Part shown: positions 9,767-17,802 of the stretch, one piece after another
Layout: each line of letters starts with the position of its first letter
Numbering within the stretch: the first letter of the stretch is position 1
DNA from: Streptomyces seoulensis
GTDB lineage: Bacteria > Actinomycetota > Actinomycetes > Streptomycetales > Streptomycetaceae
Assembly (NCBI GenBank): GCA_013364255.1
Contig: CP054936.1
Location: 6,962,353-7,026,352, forward strand
DNA length: 64,000 nt
Direction: 5' to 3'
Program-made: the position numbers and the translations under genes
Notes under the pieces: generated by a model
Told to the model about the DNA's origin: nothing
What the model saw: the letters and a program-made list of their open reading frames with translations, nothing else
The model's database searches: none

Positions 9767-9790
9767 CCGTTCATCCTTCCGTCCGCCCCT

Positions 9791-9823
9791 GCGATCCGAT
9801 CCCGCGATCCGATCCCGCGATCC
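9791..9823. repeat. Short tandem repeat GCGATCCGATCCC
   Basis: About two and a half copies of a 13-bp unit lie upstream of the LysE-type gene, within the roughly 410-bp gap shared with the LPMO gene. Apart from this repeat and the promoter elements near 10046-10103, nothing else is seen in the gap. Confidence 0.6.
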
Positions 9824-10045
9824 GGTTGTGCGAAGCGGTGCTGTGGACCGGTCCTGTGCCACGGGTGTCAGGTACCCGCGCGTGGCATGCACAGGCAGGG
9901 GAGGTCGCGCGGGTGACCGCCGGCCGGTGGGCGCGGGCGTGTTCCCCCGTACGTCTGCGGGGCGGGCTCGCTCGCGGACCGCCCGAGCGACGTGCTCTTT
10001 TCTCATCTCGTCGGCCCGCGGGGGCAGTTCGCCTTGTCCAACCCC

Positions 10046-10081
10046 TTGACCGGGTGCGCTTGCCGAGTATGGTCTAGACCA
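10046..10081 (+). promoter_or_regulatory. LPMO promoter with DasR box dre1
   Basis: TTGACC (10046-10051), a 16-bp spacer and TATGGT (10068-10073) form a plausible -35/-10 pair. The perfect 12-bp palindrome TGGTCTAGACCA at 10070-10081 overlaps the -10. This is the core of the Streptomyces DasR-responsive element that represses chitin and N-acetylglucosamine genes. Confidence 0.82.
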
Positions 10082-10091
10082 AGTTCACGGC

Positions 10092-10103
10092 AGGTCTAGA
10101 CCT
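10092..10103 (+). promoter_or_regulatory. Second DasR-type box (dre2)
   Basis: AGGTCTAGACCT is a 12-bp palindrome 22 bp (two helical turns) after dre1. The pair matches the direct-repeat arrangement known upstream of Streptomyces chitinase genes. Confidence 0.78.
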
Positions 10104-10178
10104 GTGTGCCTTCTTTCGAACCCCCGGGCGTCGTCCCGTACGGCGTCGGCTTCGGTCCATCGAGGAGAGTGGTGTGGC

Positions 10179-10895
10179 ATGAACACGAAAAGACGGGTGG
10201 CCTGTGTGATCGGCGCGCTGGCCGCGCCCGTGCTCGCCGTCAGCCTTCCCGCGAGCTCGGCCAGCGCCCACGGCTGGGTCACCCTGCCCACCAGCCGGCA
10301 GGAGCAGTGCGCCGAGGGACTCGTCGACTGCGGTCAGATCAAGTACGAGCCGCAGAGCGTCGAAGGGCCCAAGGGGCTGCACAGTTGCAGCGGCGGCCAC
10401 GCTGAGTACGCCGAGCTCGACGACGACAGCAAGGCGTGGAAGGTCACGCCGGTCGGCTCGTCGGCGACCTTCACCTGGCACAACACCGCCCGGCACTCCA
10501 CCGCCAACTGGCAGTACTTCATCGGCAACCAGAAGATCGCCGAGTTCGACGGGCACAACGCGCAGCCCGGCGCCGACGTCAGCCAGCAGGTCGACTTCGG
10601 CGGCTTCACCGGCCGCCAGAAGGTCCTGGCCGTCTGGAACATCGCCGACACCGCCAACGCCTTCTACTCCTGCGTGGACGTCAACATCGGCGGCGGCGGG
10701 GACGGTGGCGGCACCGGCGGGGGCGGCGGCGTCTGCACCGTGCCGGCCTGGGACGCCGCGCGCGTCTACAACGGCGGCGACACCGTCTCCTACGGCGGCC
10801 ACAACTGGCGTGCCAAGTGGTGGGTGAGCGGCGACAAGCCCGGCACCACCGGTGAGTGGGGCGTCTGGGAGGACCTCGGGGTCTGCCCGGCCTGA
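10179..10895 (+). CDS. Secreted AA10 lytic polysaccharide monooxygenase with CBM5/12
   Basis: 238 residues. A signal peptide ends ASSASA/HGWV, exposing His31 as the N-terminal copper ligand; His106 in TARHSTANWQYFI is the second histidine-brace ligand. The AA10 domain runs to about residue 170, followed by a Gly-rich linker and a C-terminal chitin-binding module (CBM5/12: WDAARVYNGGDTVSYGGHNW). It would oxidatively cleave crystalline chitin outside the cell. Two DasR boxes in its promoter tie expression to chitin-derived N-acetylglucosamine. The domain layout is typical of Streptomyces chitin LPMOs. Confidence 0.93.
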   Translation: MNTKRRVACVIGALAAPVLAVSLPASSASAHGWVTLPTSRQEQCAEGLVDCGQIKYEPQSVEGPKGLHSCSGGHAEYAELDDDSKAWKVTPVGSSATFTWHNTARHSTANWQYFIGNQKIAEFDGHNAQPGADVSQQVDFGGFTGRQKVLAVWNIADTANAFYSCVDVNIGGGGDGGGTGGGGGVCTVPAWDAARVYNGGDTVSYGGHNWRAKWWVSGDKPGTTGEWGVWEDLGVCPA

Positions 10896-10912
10896 CGGCC
10901 GCGACGAGATCC

Positions 10913-10966
10913 GGCCCCGGCCGGCCCCGGCGTGACGTGATGTGACGTGGGGAGCCGGCCGGGGCC
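10913..10966 (+). terminator. Hairpin terminator after the LPMO gene
   Basis: GGCCCCGGCCGGC (10913-10925) pairs perfectly with GCCGGCCGGGGCC (10954-10966), 13 bp, just after the stop. There is no U-tract, as is usual in this genus. Confidence 0.65.
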
Positions 10967-11038
10967 GTTCGCGTTCCGCCGGGGGCCGTCGGCGTCGGCT
11001 CAGGCATGAAGACCGCCGCGCCCGCGATCGTCGACGGA

Positions 11039-12370
11039 TCAGGCGGAGGCGATCGGATCGGCGGGATCCGCCGTACCCGCCGTACCCGCCGTACCCGCCG
11101 TACCCGCCGTACCCTCCGTGCCCGCCGCCTCCGTCTTCGGCAGGTCCGCCGGCCGGCGGGTGAGGCGTCGTACGTCCGGGACGCACAGGACGGCCAGCGT
11201 CAGCAGCAGCACCAGCGCCGAGCAGCCCCACAGCGCGGCCGGGCGGCCCACCGCGTTCTGCACCGGGCCGGCGGCCGCCGTCGCGAGCGGCACCATCGCC
11301 AGCGAACCCAGCCAGTCGTACGAGGACACCCGGGAGAACTTCTCCTCCGGCACCTCCTGGTGCAGCGCCGACATCCACGTCACGGCGAACACCTCGACGC
11401 TCACCCCGGTCGCGAACATCACCGCCACCAGCGCGGGCGTCGGCACCGGCACGGCGAGCGCGGCGGACGGCAGCGCCAGCGGCAGCACCGCGAGGACGCC
11501 CACCAGCAGCAGCCGCCTCGGCGCCCAGCGGGTCATCAGCAGCCCGCCCAGCACCGTGCCCACGCCGAACGCGGACAGCGCGAGGCCCCAGGGCTGCGGT
11601 CCGCCCAGCCGCTCCCGCGCGACCAGCGGGCCGTACACCGTCTCGGCCGCCGCGACCATCGCGTTCACCACGGAGAACTGCAACACGATCGACCACAGCC
11701 AGGGCCGGCCGACCACCTCCCGCCAGCCGTCCCGCAGATCCGCCGCAAGACTCGCGCCGCCGCGCCGCTCGGGCATCCCGCGCACGTCGAGGAAGGCGCG
11801 CAGCGAACCCGCGACGGCGAAGGCCGCCGCGTCGATCGCCAGCACCCATCCCGGCCCGGCCGCCGCCACCAGCGCGCCGCCGAGACCGGCGCCGAGGATG
11901 CCCGCGCCGTTCACACCCATCCGGAAGACGGCGAAGGCGCGCCCCGACCGGCTGCCCGAGACGGTGGCCAGCACCATCCCCTCGGCGGCGGGGGAGAAGA
12001 ACGCCTGGCCGACGCGGCCCAGCGCGGCCAGCACCGCCATCTGCCACACCCGTGCGGAGCCGGCCAGCACCAGGACGGCGAACAGCGCCTGCGAGACGCA
12101 GTTGAGCGCGTTGGCCGCCACCATCACCCGGTGCCGGGGCAGCCGGTCCGCCAGCGCCCCGCCGATCAGCAGGAACACGATCAACGGGACCGTGCGGGCG
12201 GCGGCCACCAGACCGACGTCGGTCGCCGAGCCCCCGACGGCGAGCACCGCGAAGGCTCCCGCCACCAGCGCACCCGAACTCCCGAGCCCGGAGACGACGG
12301 CGGCGGCGGTCAGCAGCGTGTAGTTGCGTCCGGCCCACGAGGGGCGAACAGGAAATCGAACGGGACTCAC
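11039..12370 (-). CDS. MFS transporter (drug-efflux type)
   Basis: 443 residues from a GTG at 12370. About twelve hydrophobic segments are seen. The loop between segments 2 and 3 is GGALADRLPRHRVMV, a good MFS signature (G-x-L-x-D-R-x-G-R-R-x-x-x-like). Its closest type is the enterobactin-exporter/drug-efflux group (MFS_3). The C-terminal tail is a low-complexity Gly-Thr-Ala repeat encoded by a 9-bp tandem repeat, which is unusual and probably dispensable. The substrate is unknown. It converges with the upstream LPMO gene. Confidence 0.85.
   Translation of the reverse strand: MSPVRFPVRPSWAGRNYTLLTAAAVVSGLGSSGALVAGAFAVLAVGGSATDVGLVAAARTVPLIVFLLIGGALADRLPRHRVMVAANALNCVSQALFAVLVLAGSARVWQMAVLAALGRVGQAFFSPAAEGMVLATVSGSRSGRAFAVFRMGVNGAGILGAGLGGALVAAAGPGWVLAIDAAAFAVAGSLRAFLDVRGMPERRGGASLAADLRDGWREVVGRPWLWSIVLQFSVVNAMVAAAETVYGPLVARERLGGPQPWGLALSAFGVGTVLGGLLMTRWAPRRLLLVGVLAVLPLALPSAALAVPVPTPALVAVMFATGVSVEVFAVTWMSALHQEVPEEKFSRVSSYDWLGSLAMVPLATAAAGPVQNAVGRPAALWGCSALVLLLTLAVLCVPDVRRLTRRPADLPKTEAAGTEGTAGTAGTAGTAGTADPADPIASA
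11071..11114. repeat. 9-bp tandem repeat encoding GTA tail of MFS protein
   Basis: Consecutive copies of CCGTACCCG, read on the minus strand as Gly-Thr-Ala, at the 3' end of the transporter gene. Confidence 0.8.
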
Positions 12371-12459
12371 CCACGGATTATCCCCGCTTGTCCCCACGCC
12401 GCCGCCCCGCGCCTCCCGCGACGGTCCACGTACCGTACCGGGGCGACCGGAGGGGCCTC

Positions 12460-12533
12460 CCCGCAGGGGGCTTTCCCGCAGGGGGCTTTCCCGCAGGGGG
12501 CTTTCCCGCAGGGGGCCTTGCCGCAGGGGGCGG
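12460..12533. repeat. 15-bp tandem repeat GCAGGGGGCTTTCCC
   Basis: Four near-perfect copies lie in the 350-bp gap between the MFS start and the SepF start, the last drifting to GGGCCTTGCC. Nothing else is recognisable in this gap except the sepF upstream region from about 12660. Confidence 0.85.
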
Positions 12534-12722
12534 CGGGGCCGGTGCGGCCTGAGTGGTGCGGGGCGGGGATGGCCTCCGGGCGACGGGGCAGGCGACCGGG
12601 AGCGGGCGTGACGTTCGCCTCCTGTCCGTCGCCCAACGTGTCGCTGTTGGGCCGAACAGGTGACATGGCGTAAGAATTGGTCTGGTGCAGGCGATGAGTG
12701 CGAGTCAGGTCGGGGGGAGCCG

Positions 12723-13112
12723 GTGAACAGCCACGACGTCACCGATGAACAGTGGGAAGGGCTCGCCCAGGTCGTTCCGTTGCGGGGCCGCGACTCGTGG
12801 CCGTCGGCGGTGGACCACCGCGCCCTCCCGGACGCGGCGACGGAGCTGCGCCGCCGGTTCGTCGTCCTCAGGGTCAACGTGTTCGCGGACGCGCGCGACG
12901 TCGCCGAGACGCTGATGGCGGGCGTTCCGGTGCTGCTGGACCTCACCAGCGCCGAGGGCGACGTCGCCAAGCGGATCCTGGACTTCAGCACGGGGGTCGT
13001 GTTCGGCCTGGCGAGCGGAATGCACCGGGTCGACCGCAACGTGTTCCTGCTGACCCCGCCCGGCACCGAGGTGAGCGGGCTGATGGAGAGCGCGGCGGTT
13101 CCCGGCGTCTGA
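12723..13112 (+). CDS. SepF-like cell-division protein
   Basis: 129 residues from GTG at 12723 with GGGGGAG upstream. The conserved SepF core is present (VLDLTSAEGDVAKRILDF-like block, then GVVFGLASGMHRVDRNVFLLTP). SepF proteins polymerise and tether FtsZ to the membrane. This copy is short and lacks the basic N-terminal membrane helix of the main SepF, and is not beside ftsZ, so it is probably one of the extra SepF-like paralogues found in Streptomyces. Role in division or sporulation is inferred. Confidence 0.82.
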   Translation: MNSHDVTDEQWEGLAQVVPLRGRDSWPSAVDHRALPDAATELRRRFVVLRVNVFADARDVAETLMAGVPVLLDLTSAEGDVAKRILDFSTGVVFGLASGMHRVDRNVFLLTPPGTEVSGLMESAAVPGV

Positions 13113-13241
13113 GCCGGCGTCGGCCGGGGGACGCCGTCGTCAAGCCCGTCGTCGCGGGAGGGTGCGGGGCCGTCCCCCGATCGTGGGAAGCCGGTGCGGA
13201 CGGAACGGTTCGCCCTGGTGGCGGGGTCCTACGGTCCGGGC

Positions 13242-14588
13242 ATGACCGCGTTCCCGGCGTCCGCCGCACCCGCGCCCCCGACCGTGCCGTCCCCGCCCCG
13301 GGACCCGTCCCAGACCCCGCGTACGGACCGGGCCCCACACACCTCCTCGGCCGCGTCCACCTCTCCGGCCGTGTCTCCGGCCGTGTCTCCGGCCGCGTCC
13401 GTGGCGGTGCCCTCGGCCTCGGCCTCGGGCGCGTCCGCGTCGTCGGGGTCGTCGGGGTCGTCGGGGGCGGCACGGGCGGAGCGGGCGTGCGTCGCCGAGC
13501 TGCGGCTGTCCGCCTTCGCCGGTCACCGCCGGGTGCGTCTCCCGTTCGGCCCGCTGACGCTCCTGGCCGGGCCCAGCGGGTCGGGCAAGACCGGTGTGCT
13601 GCGCGCGTACGAGGCGCTGGCCCGGCTGGCCGGCGGGGCGTCGCTCGACGAGGTGTTCCCCGACCCCGCCGCCTGCGTGCCCGAGGACGCCCGGCCCGAC
13701 GGCCAGGGCCGCCGCGGTTTCCGCATCGGCTGTACGGCGGACGGCCCCCTGGGCCCGGTGCGGCTGGACATCGCCGTACAGGCGGAGCCGGAGCTGCGGG
13801 TGGTGGGGGAGCGGCTGAGCGCCGGGGGACTGGTCCTGCTGGAGACCGCGCTGCGGGACCCGGCGCGGCGGACGGTCGAGGCGTCCTGGCACACGGGTGG
13901 GCCGGCGGCGGTGACCCGCGCGGCGCTGCCCGACGACCGGCTCGGCACCGCGCTGCTGCCGCTGCGGGTGGCCGGACGGACCGAGGGGCAGCGGCAGGTC
14001 CTCGCCGCGGCCGAGCAGATGGTGGTCGCCCTGCGGTCGGTGTTCGTCTGCGCGCCGCGCCCCGAACGCATGCGCGCTCCCGCGCCCGTCGACGCCGGGC
14101 GGCTGACGCGCGGGTGCGACAACCTCGCCGCCGTGCTGTGGCGCACCCGTGCCGAGTGCGGGCGGCGGCACGCGTTGCTGGTGGAGGCGGTGCGCGCGGG
14201 CTGCGCCGGGCCGGTGGCCGATGTGTACGCCGAGCCGGCGGGCGAGGGCCGGGTACGGGCGGTGCTGGATCGCGGGAACGGGACGCGCACCGGGTTCGAG
14301 CGGCTGGGCGACGGCGAACTGCGGTACGCGGCCCTGGCGTTGGTGCTGCTGACCGGGCCCGGGGTGCTGGAGGTCGATTCGGCGGGCGAGGTGCCGGAGG
14401 CGCTCCAGACGCTGACGGTCCTGGTCGACGGCCTCGACGTGGGCCTCGACCCGCGGCAGCGGGCCGCGCTGCTGGGGCTGGCCGGGCGGATGTGCGAGCG
14501 GGGGCACATCCGGCTGGCCGGGGCGGTGAGCGACAGGGCCTGGACGGGGGAGGAGCCGGCGGCGCGGATGGTAGACCTGGTGCGGTGA
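13242..14588 (+). CDS. AAA/SMC-like ATP-binding protein
   Basis: 448 residues from ATG 13242; a GTG at 13194 with GGGAAG upstream would add 16 residues. Residues 1-78 are a Pro/Ala/Ser-rich disordered region. The ATPase domain then begins as in RecF/SMC-type AAA_21 proteins: AELRLSAFAGHRRVRLPFGPLTLLAG followed by Walker A GPSGSGKT (110-117). The signature-like GDGELRYAALALVLL and VLVDGLDVGLDPRQ near the end supply the signature and Walker B regions. It overlaps the next gene by 4 bp, indicating coupling with the MazG-like protein. The biological role is unknown. Confidence 0.75.
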   Translation: MTAFPASAAPAPPTVPSPPRDPSQTPRTDRAPHTSSAASTSPAVSPAVSPAASVAVPSASASGASASSGSSGSSGAARAERACVAELRLSAFAGHRRVRLPFGPLTLLAGPSGSGKTGVLRAYEALARLAGGASLDEVFPDPAACVPEDARPDGQGRRGFRIGCTADGPLGPVRLDIAVQAEPELRVVGERLSAGGLVLLETALRDPARRTVEASWHTGGPAAVTRAALPDDRLGTALLPLRVAGRTEGQRQVLAAAEQMVVALRSVFVCAPRPERMRAPAPVDAGRLTRGCDNLAAVLWRTRAECGRRHALLVEAVRAGCAGPVADVYAEPAGEGRVRAVLDRGNGTRTGFERLGDGELRYAALALVLLTGPGVLEVDSAGEVPEALQTLTVLVDGLDVGLDPRQRAALLGLAGRMCERGHIRLAGAVSDRAWTGEEPAARMVDLVR

Positions 14589-15037
14589 CCGATCACCACG
14601 ACGACCGCACGTCCGCCGCGTCCTCCTTCGGGCCGTCCGAGGGGCCGTCCGAGGGACCGCCCGATCTGGCGGCGCTGCGGCGCAGGCTGGCCGAGTTCGC
14701 AGCGGCTCGCGACTGGCAGCCGTACCACACGCCGAAGAACCTGGTCGCTGCGCTCAGCGTCGAGGCCTCCGAGCTGGTGGAGATCTTCCAGTGGCTGACC
14801 CCGGAGGAGTCGGCGCGGGTGATGGCGGACCCGGCGACCGCGTACCGCGTCCGCGACGAGGTGGCGGACGTCCTCGCCTACCTGCTGCAACTGTGCGAGG
14901 TCCTGGACGTCGACCCCCTGGCGGCCCTGGCCGCGAAGATCGACCGCAACGAGCGGAGGTTCCCGGTGGCGGGCGGCGCGGCGGAGCCGACCGGCCCGGA
15001 CGAGCCGACCGGTTCTCGCGAGAGTGACGCTCTGTAG
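14585..15037 (+). CDS. MazG-like nucleotide pyrophosphohydrolase
   Basis: 150 residues from a GTG overlapping the preceding stop (GTGA). The all-alpha NTP pyrophosphatase core is clear: ALSVEASELVEIFQWL carries the ExxE metal motif and VRDEVADVLAYLLQL the ExxD motif, as in the RS21-C6/dCTPase branch. It would hydrolyse non-canonical (d)NTPs to monophosphates in the cytoplasm. The N- and C-termini are low-complexity extensions. Translational coupling to the AAA protein suggests a shared role, which is unknown. Confidence 0.85.
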   Translation: MTDHHDDRTSAASSFGPSEGPSEGPPDLAALRRRLAEFAAARDWQPYHTPKNLVAALSVEASELVEIFQWLTPEESARVMADPATAYRVRDEVADVLAYLLQLCEVLDVDPLAALAAKIDRNERRFPVAGGAAEPTGPDEPTGSRESDAL

Positions 15038-15187
15038 TCGTTCACTGAGTCGAAACCGATTTGTTGTCCATGAATTTCCGTCTTGCTCTGGCTTTTGGTC
15101 TCAGTCACCCTCACTCTGGGTAGTGAACTGAATGAGGCAGTTCGGGCTGACGTGCGAGGAGCATGTCGGGAGAGACGGGGGCAGCGC

Positions 15188-15661
15188 ATGGACGCGGTGC
15201 GGCTCATCCTGGCGAGCAGGCGTGGCCTGGCGGGGAGCGGTGACGCCGCCGCCATCCTGACGGAGGTGTGGCAGGCGCAGGCCCTGGCGCAGGCGATCGG
15301 CAGTCGGCTCGCGGTCTCCGGGCCGCCCGAACTGCGCGGCGAAGCACTGGGGTTGACCGAGCTGGCCGGCCGGGGCTGCGGGGTGCTGGACGCGCCGGAC
15401 CTGGAGCCGGACGACCTGCTGGCCGCCCAGCTCACCGAACTGAGCGACGCCCGGCGGACGTTGCTCAGCCTCGGCGGTTTGCTGGGCGAGGTCGGCATCG
15501 CCCTGGTCGGCGTCGCCGGTTCGGCCGTGGACGAGCGGACGTACTGGCAGTGCGTGGAGGCCATCGACGCGGCCGACGAGTCCCGGGACCGGGTGCGCGA
15601 GATGCTGCGGAAGCTGGCCGCCCGCGACCAGTCGGTCCTGCCGGAGCGCGAGCCGGGCTGA
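15188..15661 (+). CDS. DUF6099 family protein
   Basis: 157 residues, mostly alpha-helical and Leu/Ala-rich, without signal peptide or membrane segment. It matches a conserved Streptomyces family I know as DUF6099; no function is known. ATG 15188 follows GGGAGAGACGGGGGC. The 150-bp upstream gap is AT-richer than its surroundings and probably holds its promoter. Confidence 0.7.
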   Translation: MDAVRLILASRRGLAGSGDAAAILTEVWQAQALAQAIGSRLAVSGPPELRGEALGLTELAGRGCGVLDAPDLEPDDLLAAQLTELSDARRTLLSLGGLLGEVGIALVGVAGSAVDERTYWQCVEAIDAADESRDRVREMLRKLAARDQSVLPEREPG

Positions 15662-15704
15662 CGGCCGGACGCCCGCCCCCGCCGGCCGCACACCTCAGCC
15701 GCTC

Positions 15705-15790
15705 CCACGCCGGCCGTCCCCACCGGCCGTCCCCACCGGCCGCTCCCATGCGGGCCGTTCCCACCGGCCGTCCCCACCGGCCGCTCCGAC
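15705..15790. repeat. Imperfect tandem repeats, CCGTCCCCACCGG unit
   Basis: Five or so degenerate copies (12-24 bp period) fill the gap between the converging DUF6099 and channel genes. No coding frame is supported here. Confidence 0.7.
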
Positions 15791-15812
15791 CAACCGCCCC
15801 CGTCCGCCCCCG

Positions 15813-16490
15813 TCAGCCGCCCCGCGACCCCCGGAACCCCCGCGGCCGCCAGTCCCGGTGGGTCGGCAGTCGCCACCCCCAGGACAGCGAGGCGAGCCGC
15901 AGCAGGGTGCCGGTCACCACGCCGGCCAGGATGCCGACGACCGGCGCGCCCAGCCTGCTGCACACCACCATCACCGCGCCCGCCAGCGCGGCGACCGTCG
16001 CGTACAGGGTCCGTCCGCCCAGCACCCGGGGAGTCTCGCCCAGCAGCAGATCCCGTACCGCCCCGCCGCCGACCGCCGTGATCGTGCCCAGCAGCACCGC
16101 CGGCAGCCAGCCGAGGCCGACGGCGAGGGTCTTCTGCGCGCCGGCGACGCCCCAGACGCTGAGCGCGACGGCGTCCAGCAGGTTGAAGGCGCGTCCGGAG
16201 GTGTGCCGGCTCACGTCGAACAGGAACGACAGCAGGGTCCCGGCGACGGCGACGGCGATGTACGTGTAATCGGTCAGGGCGACCGGTGTGCCGTGCTGGA
16301 GCAGGGTGTCGCGGACGATGCCGCCGCCCAGACCGGAGACGACGCCGATGACCAGGAAGCCGAACAGGTCGAGTTCCCGCTCCCGGGCCAGCACGCCGCC
16401 GAGCATGCCGTTGGCGAAGACACCGCTCAGGTCCAGCGCACGGGTGGCCTCCGAGATCTTCTCCGGCGACAGCAGACCGGCCACGACCAC
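15813..16490 (-). CDS. Trimeric intracellular cation channel (TRIC/UPF0126) family membrane protein
   Basis: 225 residues from a GTG at 16490 with GGGAGG four bases upstream; GTG 16484 is an alternative. The two internal repeats of the UPF0126/TRIC family are visible: LDLFGFLVIGVVSGLGGGIVRDTLL and GTITAVGGGAVRDLLLGETP, each with the hallmark G-G-G-x-x-R-D. Six to seven hydrophobic spans are seen. Bacterial homologues conduct monovalent cations or possibly transport glycine. The C-terminus is basic and low-complexity. The family is certain, the substrate not. Confidence 0.87.
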   Translation of the reverse strand: MVVAGLLSPEKISEATRALDLSGVFANGMLGGVLARERELDLFGFLVIGVVSGLGGGIVRDTLLQHGTPVALTDYTYIAVAVAGTLLSFLFDVSRHTSGRAFNLLDAVALSVWGVAGAQKTLAVGLGWLPAVLLGTITAVGGGAVRDLLLGETPRVLGGRTLYATVAALAGAVMVVCSRLGAPVVGILAGVVTGTLLRLASLSWGWRLPTHRDWRPRGFRGSRGG

Positions 16491-16711
16491 CGCACCTCCC
16501 TCGCTCGTCCCCGCACCGCGCCGCTCCTGCCCCGCACCCCTCACCGCACCTTCCTCGCTCGCCCCCCGCACCGCGCAGCGGCCTCCGCCCGTCCCCTCAG
16601 CGAACCACCCGCGGCGGCCCCCCGCCCCCGGCGCGACACGATCGGCCGCACCCGGCCGCGCCCGTACCGGGTGGCGCCCGCGCCGCACGCCGCCGGGTGC
16701 AGGATGGAGGC

Positions 16712-17635
16712 ATGGATCTTCGCATCTTCACCGAGCCCCAGCAGGGGGCCACCTACGACACGCTGCTCACCGTGGCCAAGGCGACCGAGGACCTCGGGTT
16801 CGACGCCTTCTTCCGGTCGGACCACTACCTCCGCATGGGCGGCGCGGACGGCTTGCCCGGCCCCACCGACGCCTGGATCACCCTGGCCGGCCTCGCCCGC
16901 GAGACCCGGCGCATCCGCCTCGGCACGCTGATGACCGCCGGCACCTTCCGGCTGCCCGGCGTGCTCGCCATCCAGGTCGCCCAGGTCGACCAGATGTCCG
17001 GCGGCCGGGTCGAGCTGGGTCTGGGCACGGGCTGGTTCGAGGAGGAGCACAAGGCGTACGGCATCCCCTTCCCGAAGGAGAAGTTCGCCCGCCTGGAGGA
17101 GCAGCTCGCCATCGTCACCGGGCTGTGGGCCACCGAGGTCGGCGAGACCTTCGACTTCCGCGGCACCTACTACGAGCTGACCGACTCGCCCGCGCTGCCC
17201 AAGCCCGCGCAGGCCAGGATTCCGGTGCTGATCGGCGGGCACGGCGCCACCCGCACCCCGCGCCTGGCCGCCCGCTACGCCGACGAGTTCAACATCCCGT
17301 TCGCCTCGATCGAGGACAGCGAGCGGCAGTTCGGCCGGGTGCGGGCCGCCGCCGAGCAGGCCGGCCGCGACCCCGGCGACATCGTCTACTCCAACGCCCT
17401 GGTCGTCTGCGTCGGCCGGGACGAGCAGGAGATCGCCCGGCGGGCCGCCGCCATCGGCCGCGAGGTGGCCGAACTGCGCGCCAACGGCCTGGCCGGCACC
17501 CCGGCCGAGGTCGTCGACAAGATCGGCCGCTACGCCGAGACCGGTTCCCGGCGGATCTACCTCCAGATCCTCGACCTCGCCGACCTGGACCACCTGGAAC
17601 TGATCTCCGCGCAGGTGCAGTCGCAGCTGTCGTAG
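16712..17635 (+). CDS. LLM-class F420-dependent oxidoreductase
   Basis: 307 residues; ATG 16712 sits behind GGATGGAGGC. The luciferase-like monooxygenase TIM-barrel is evident: DAFFRSDHYLRMGG near the N-terminus, RLGTLMTAGTFRLPGVLA, then GGRVELGLGTGWFEEEH and PVLIGGHGATRTPRLAARYA, the last two typical of the F420-binding subgroup. It probably transfers hydride between coenzyme F420 and an unknown substrate. A hairpin after the gene separates it from hen1. Confidence 0.87.
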   Translation: MDLRIFTEPQQGATYDTLLTVAKATEDLGFDAFFRSDHYLRMGGADGLPGPTDAWITLAGLARETRRIRLGTLMTAGTFRLPGVLAIQVAQVDQMSGGRVELGLGTGWFEEEHKAYGIPFPKEKFARLEEQLAIVTGLWATEVGETFDFRGTYYELTDSPALPKPAQARIPVLIGGHGATRTPRLAARYADEFNIPFASIEDSERQFGRVRAAAEQAGRDPGDIVYSNALVVCVGRDEQEIARRAAAIGREVAELRANGLAGTPAEVVDKIGRYAETGSRRIYLQILDLADLDHLELISAQVQSQLS

Positions 17636-17721
17636 CCGTCCGGAAGGCTCCCGCGAGGGCCGTCCGAAAACCAAGCGCGCCGGTCAGCAGCCCTGTGCCA
17701 AGGTGGACGCGTCGTGCTGCC

Positions 17722-17751
17722 GAGCCCCCGGGCCAGTGTTCTCGGGGGCTC
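17722..17751 (+). terminator. Hairpin between LLM gene and hen1
   Basis: GAGCCCCCG (17722-17730) pairs with CGGGGGCTC (17743-17751), 9 bp, 12-nt loop, about 90 bp after the LLM stop. It is likely a terminator, or an attenuator for hen1. Confidence 0.55.
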
Positions 17752-17802
17752 TCGCGCGCACGGCGACCCACTCGTCGTCCACCGGCCGGAGAGGCCCTCG
17801 AC

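Noticed and set aside
12460..12533. Possible CRISPR array
   Set aside because: Units are contiguous 15-bp repeats with no unique spacers and no cas genes nearby.
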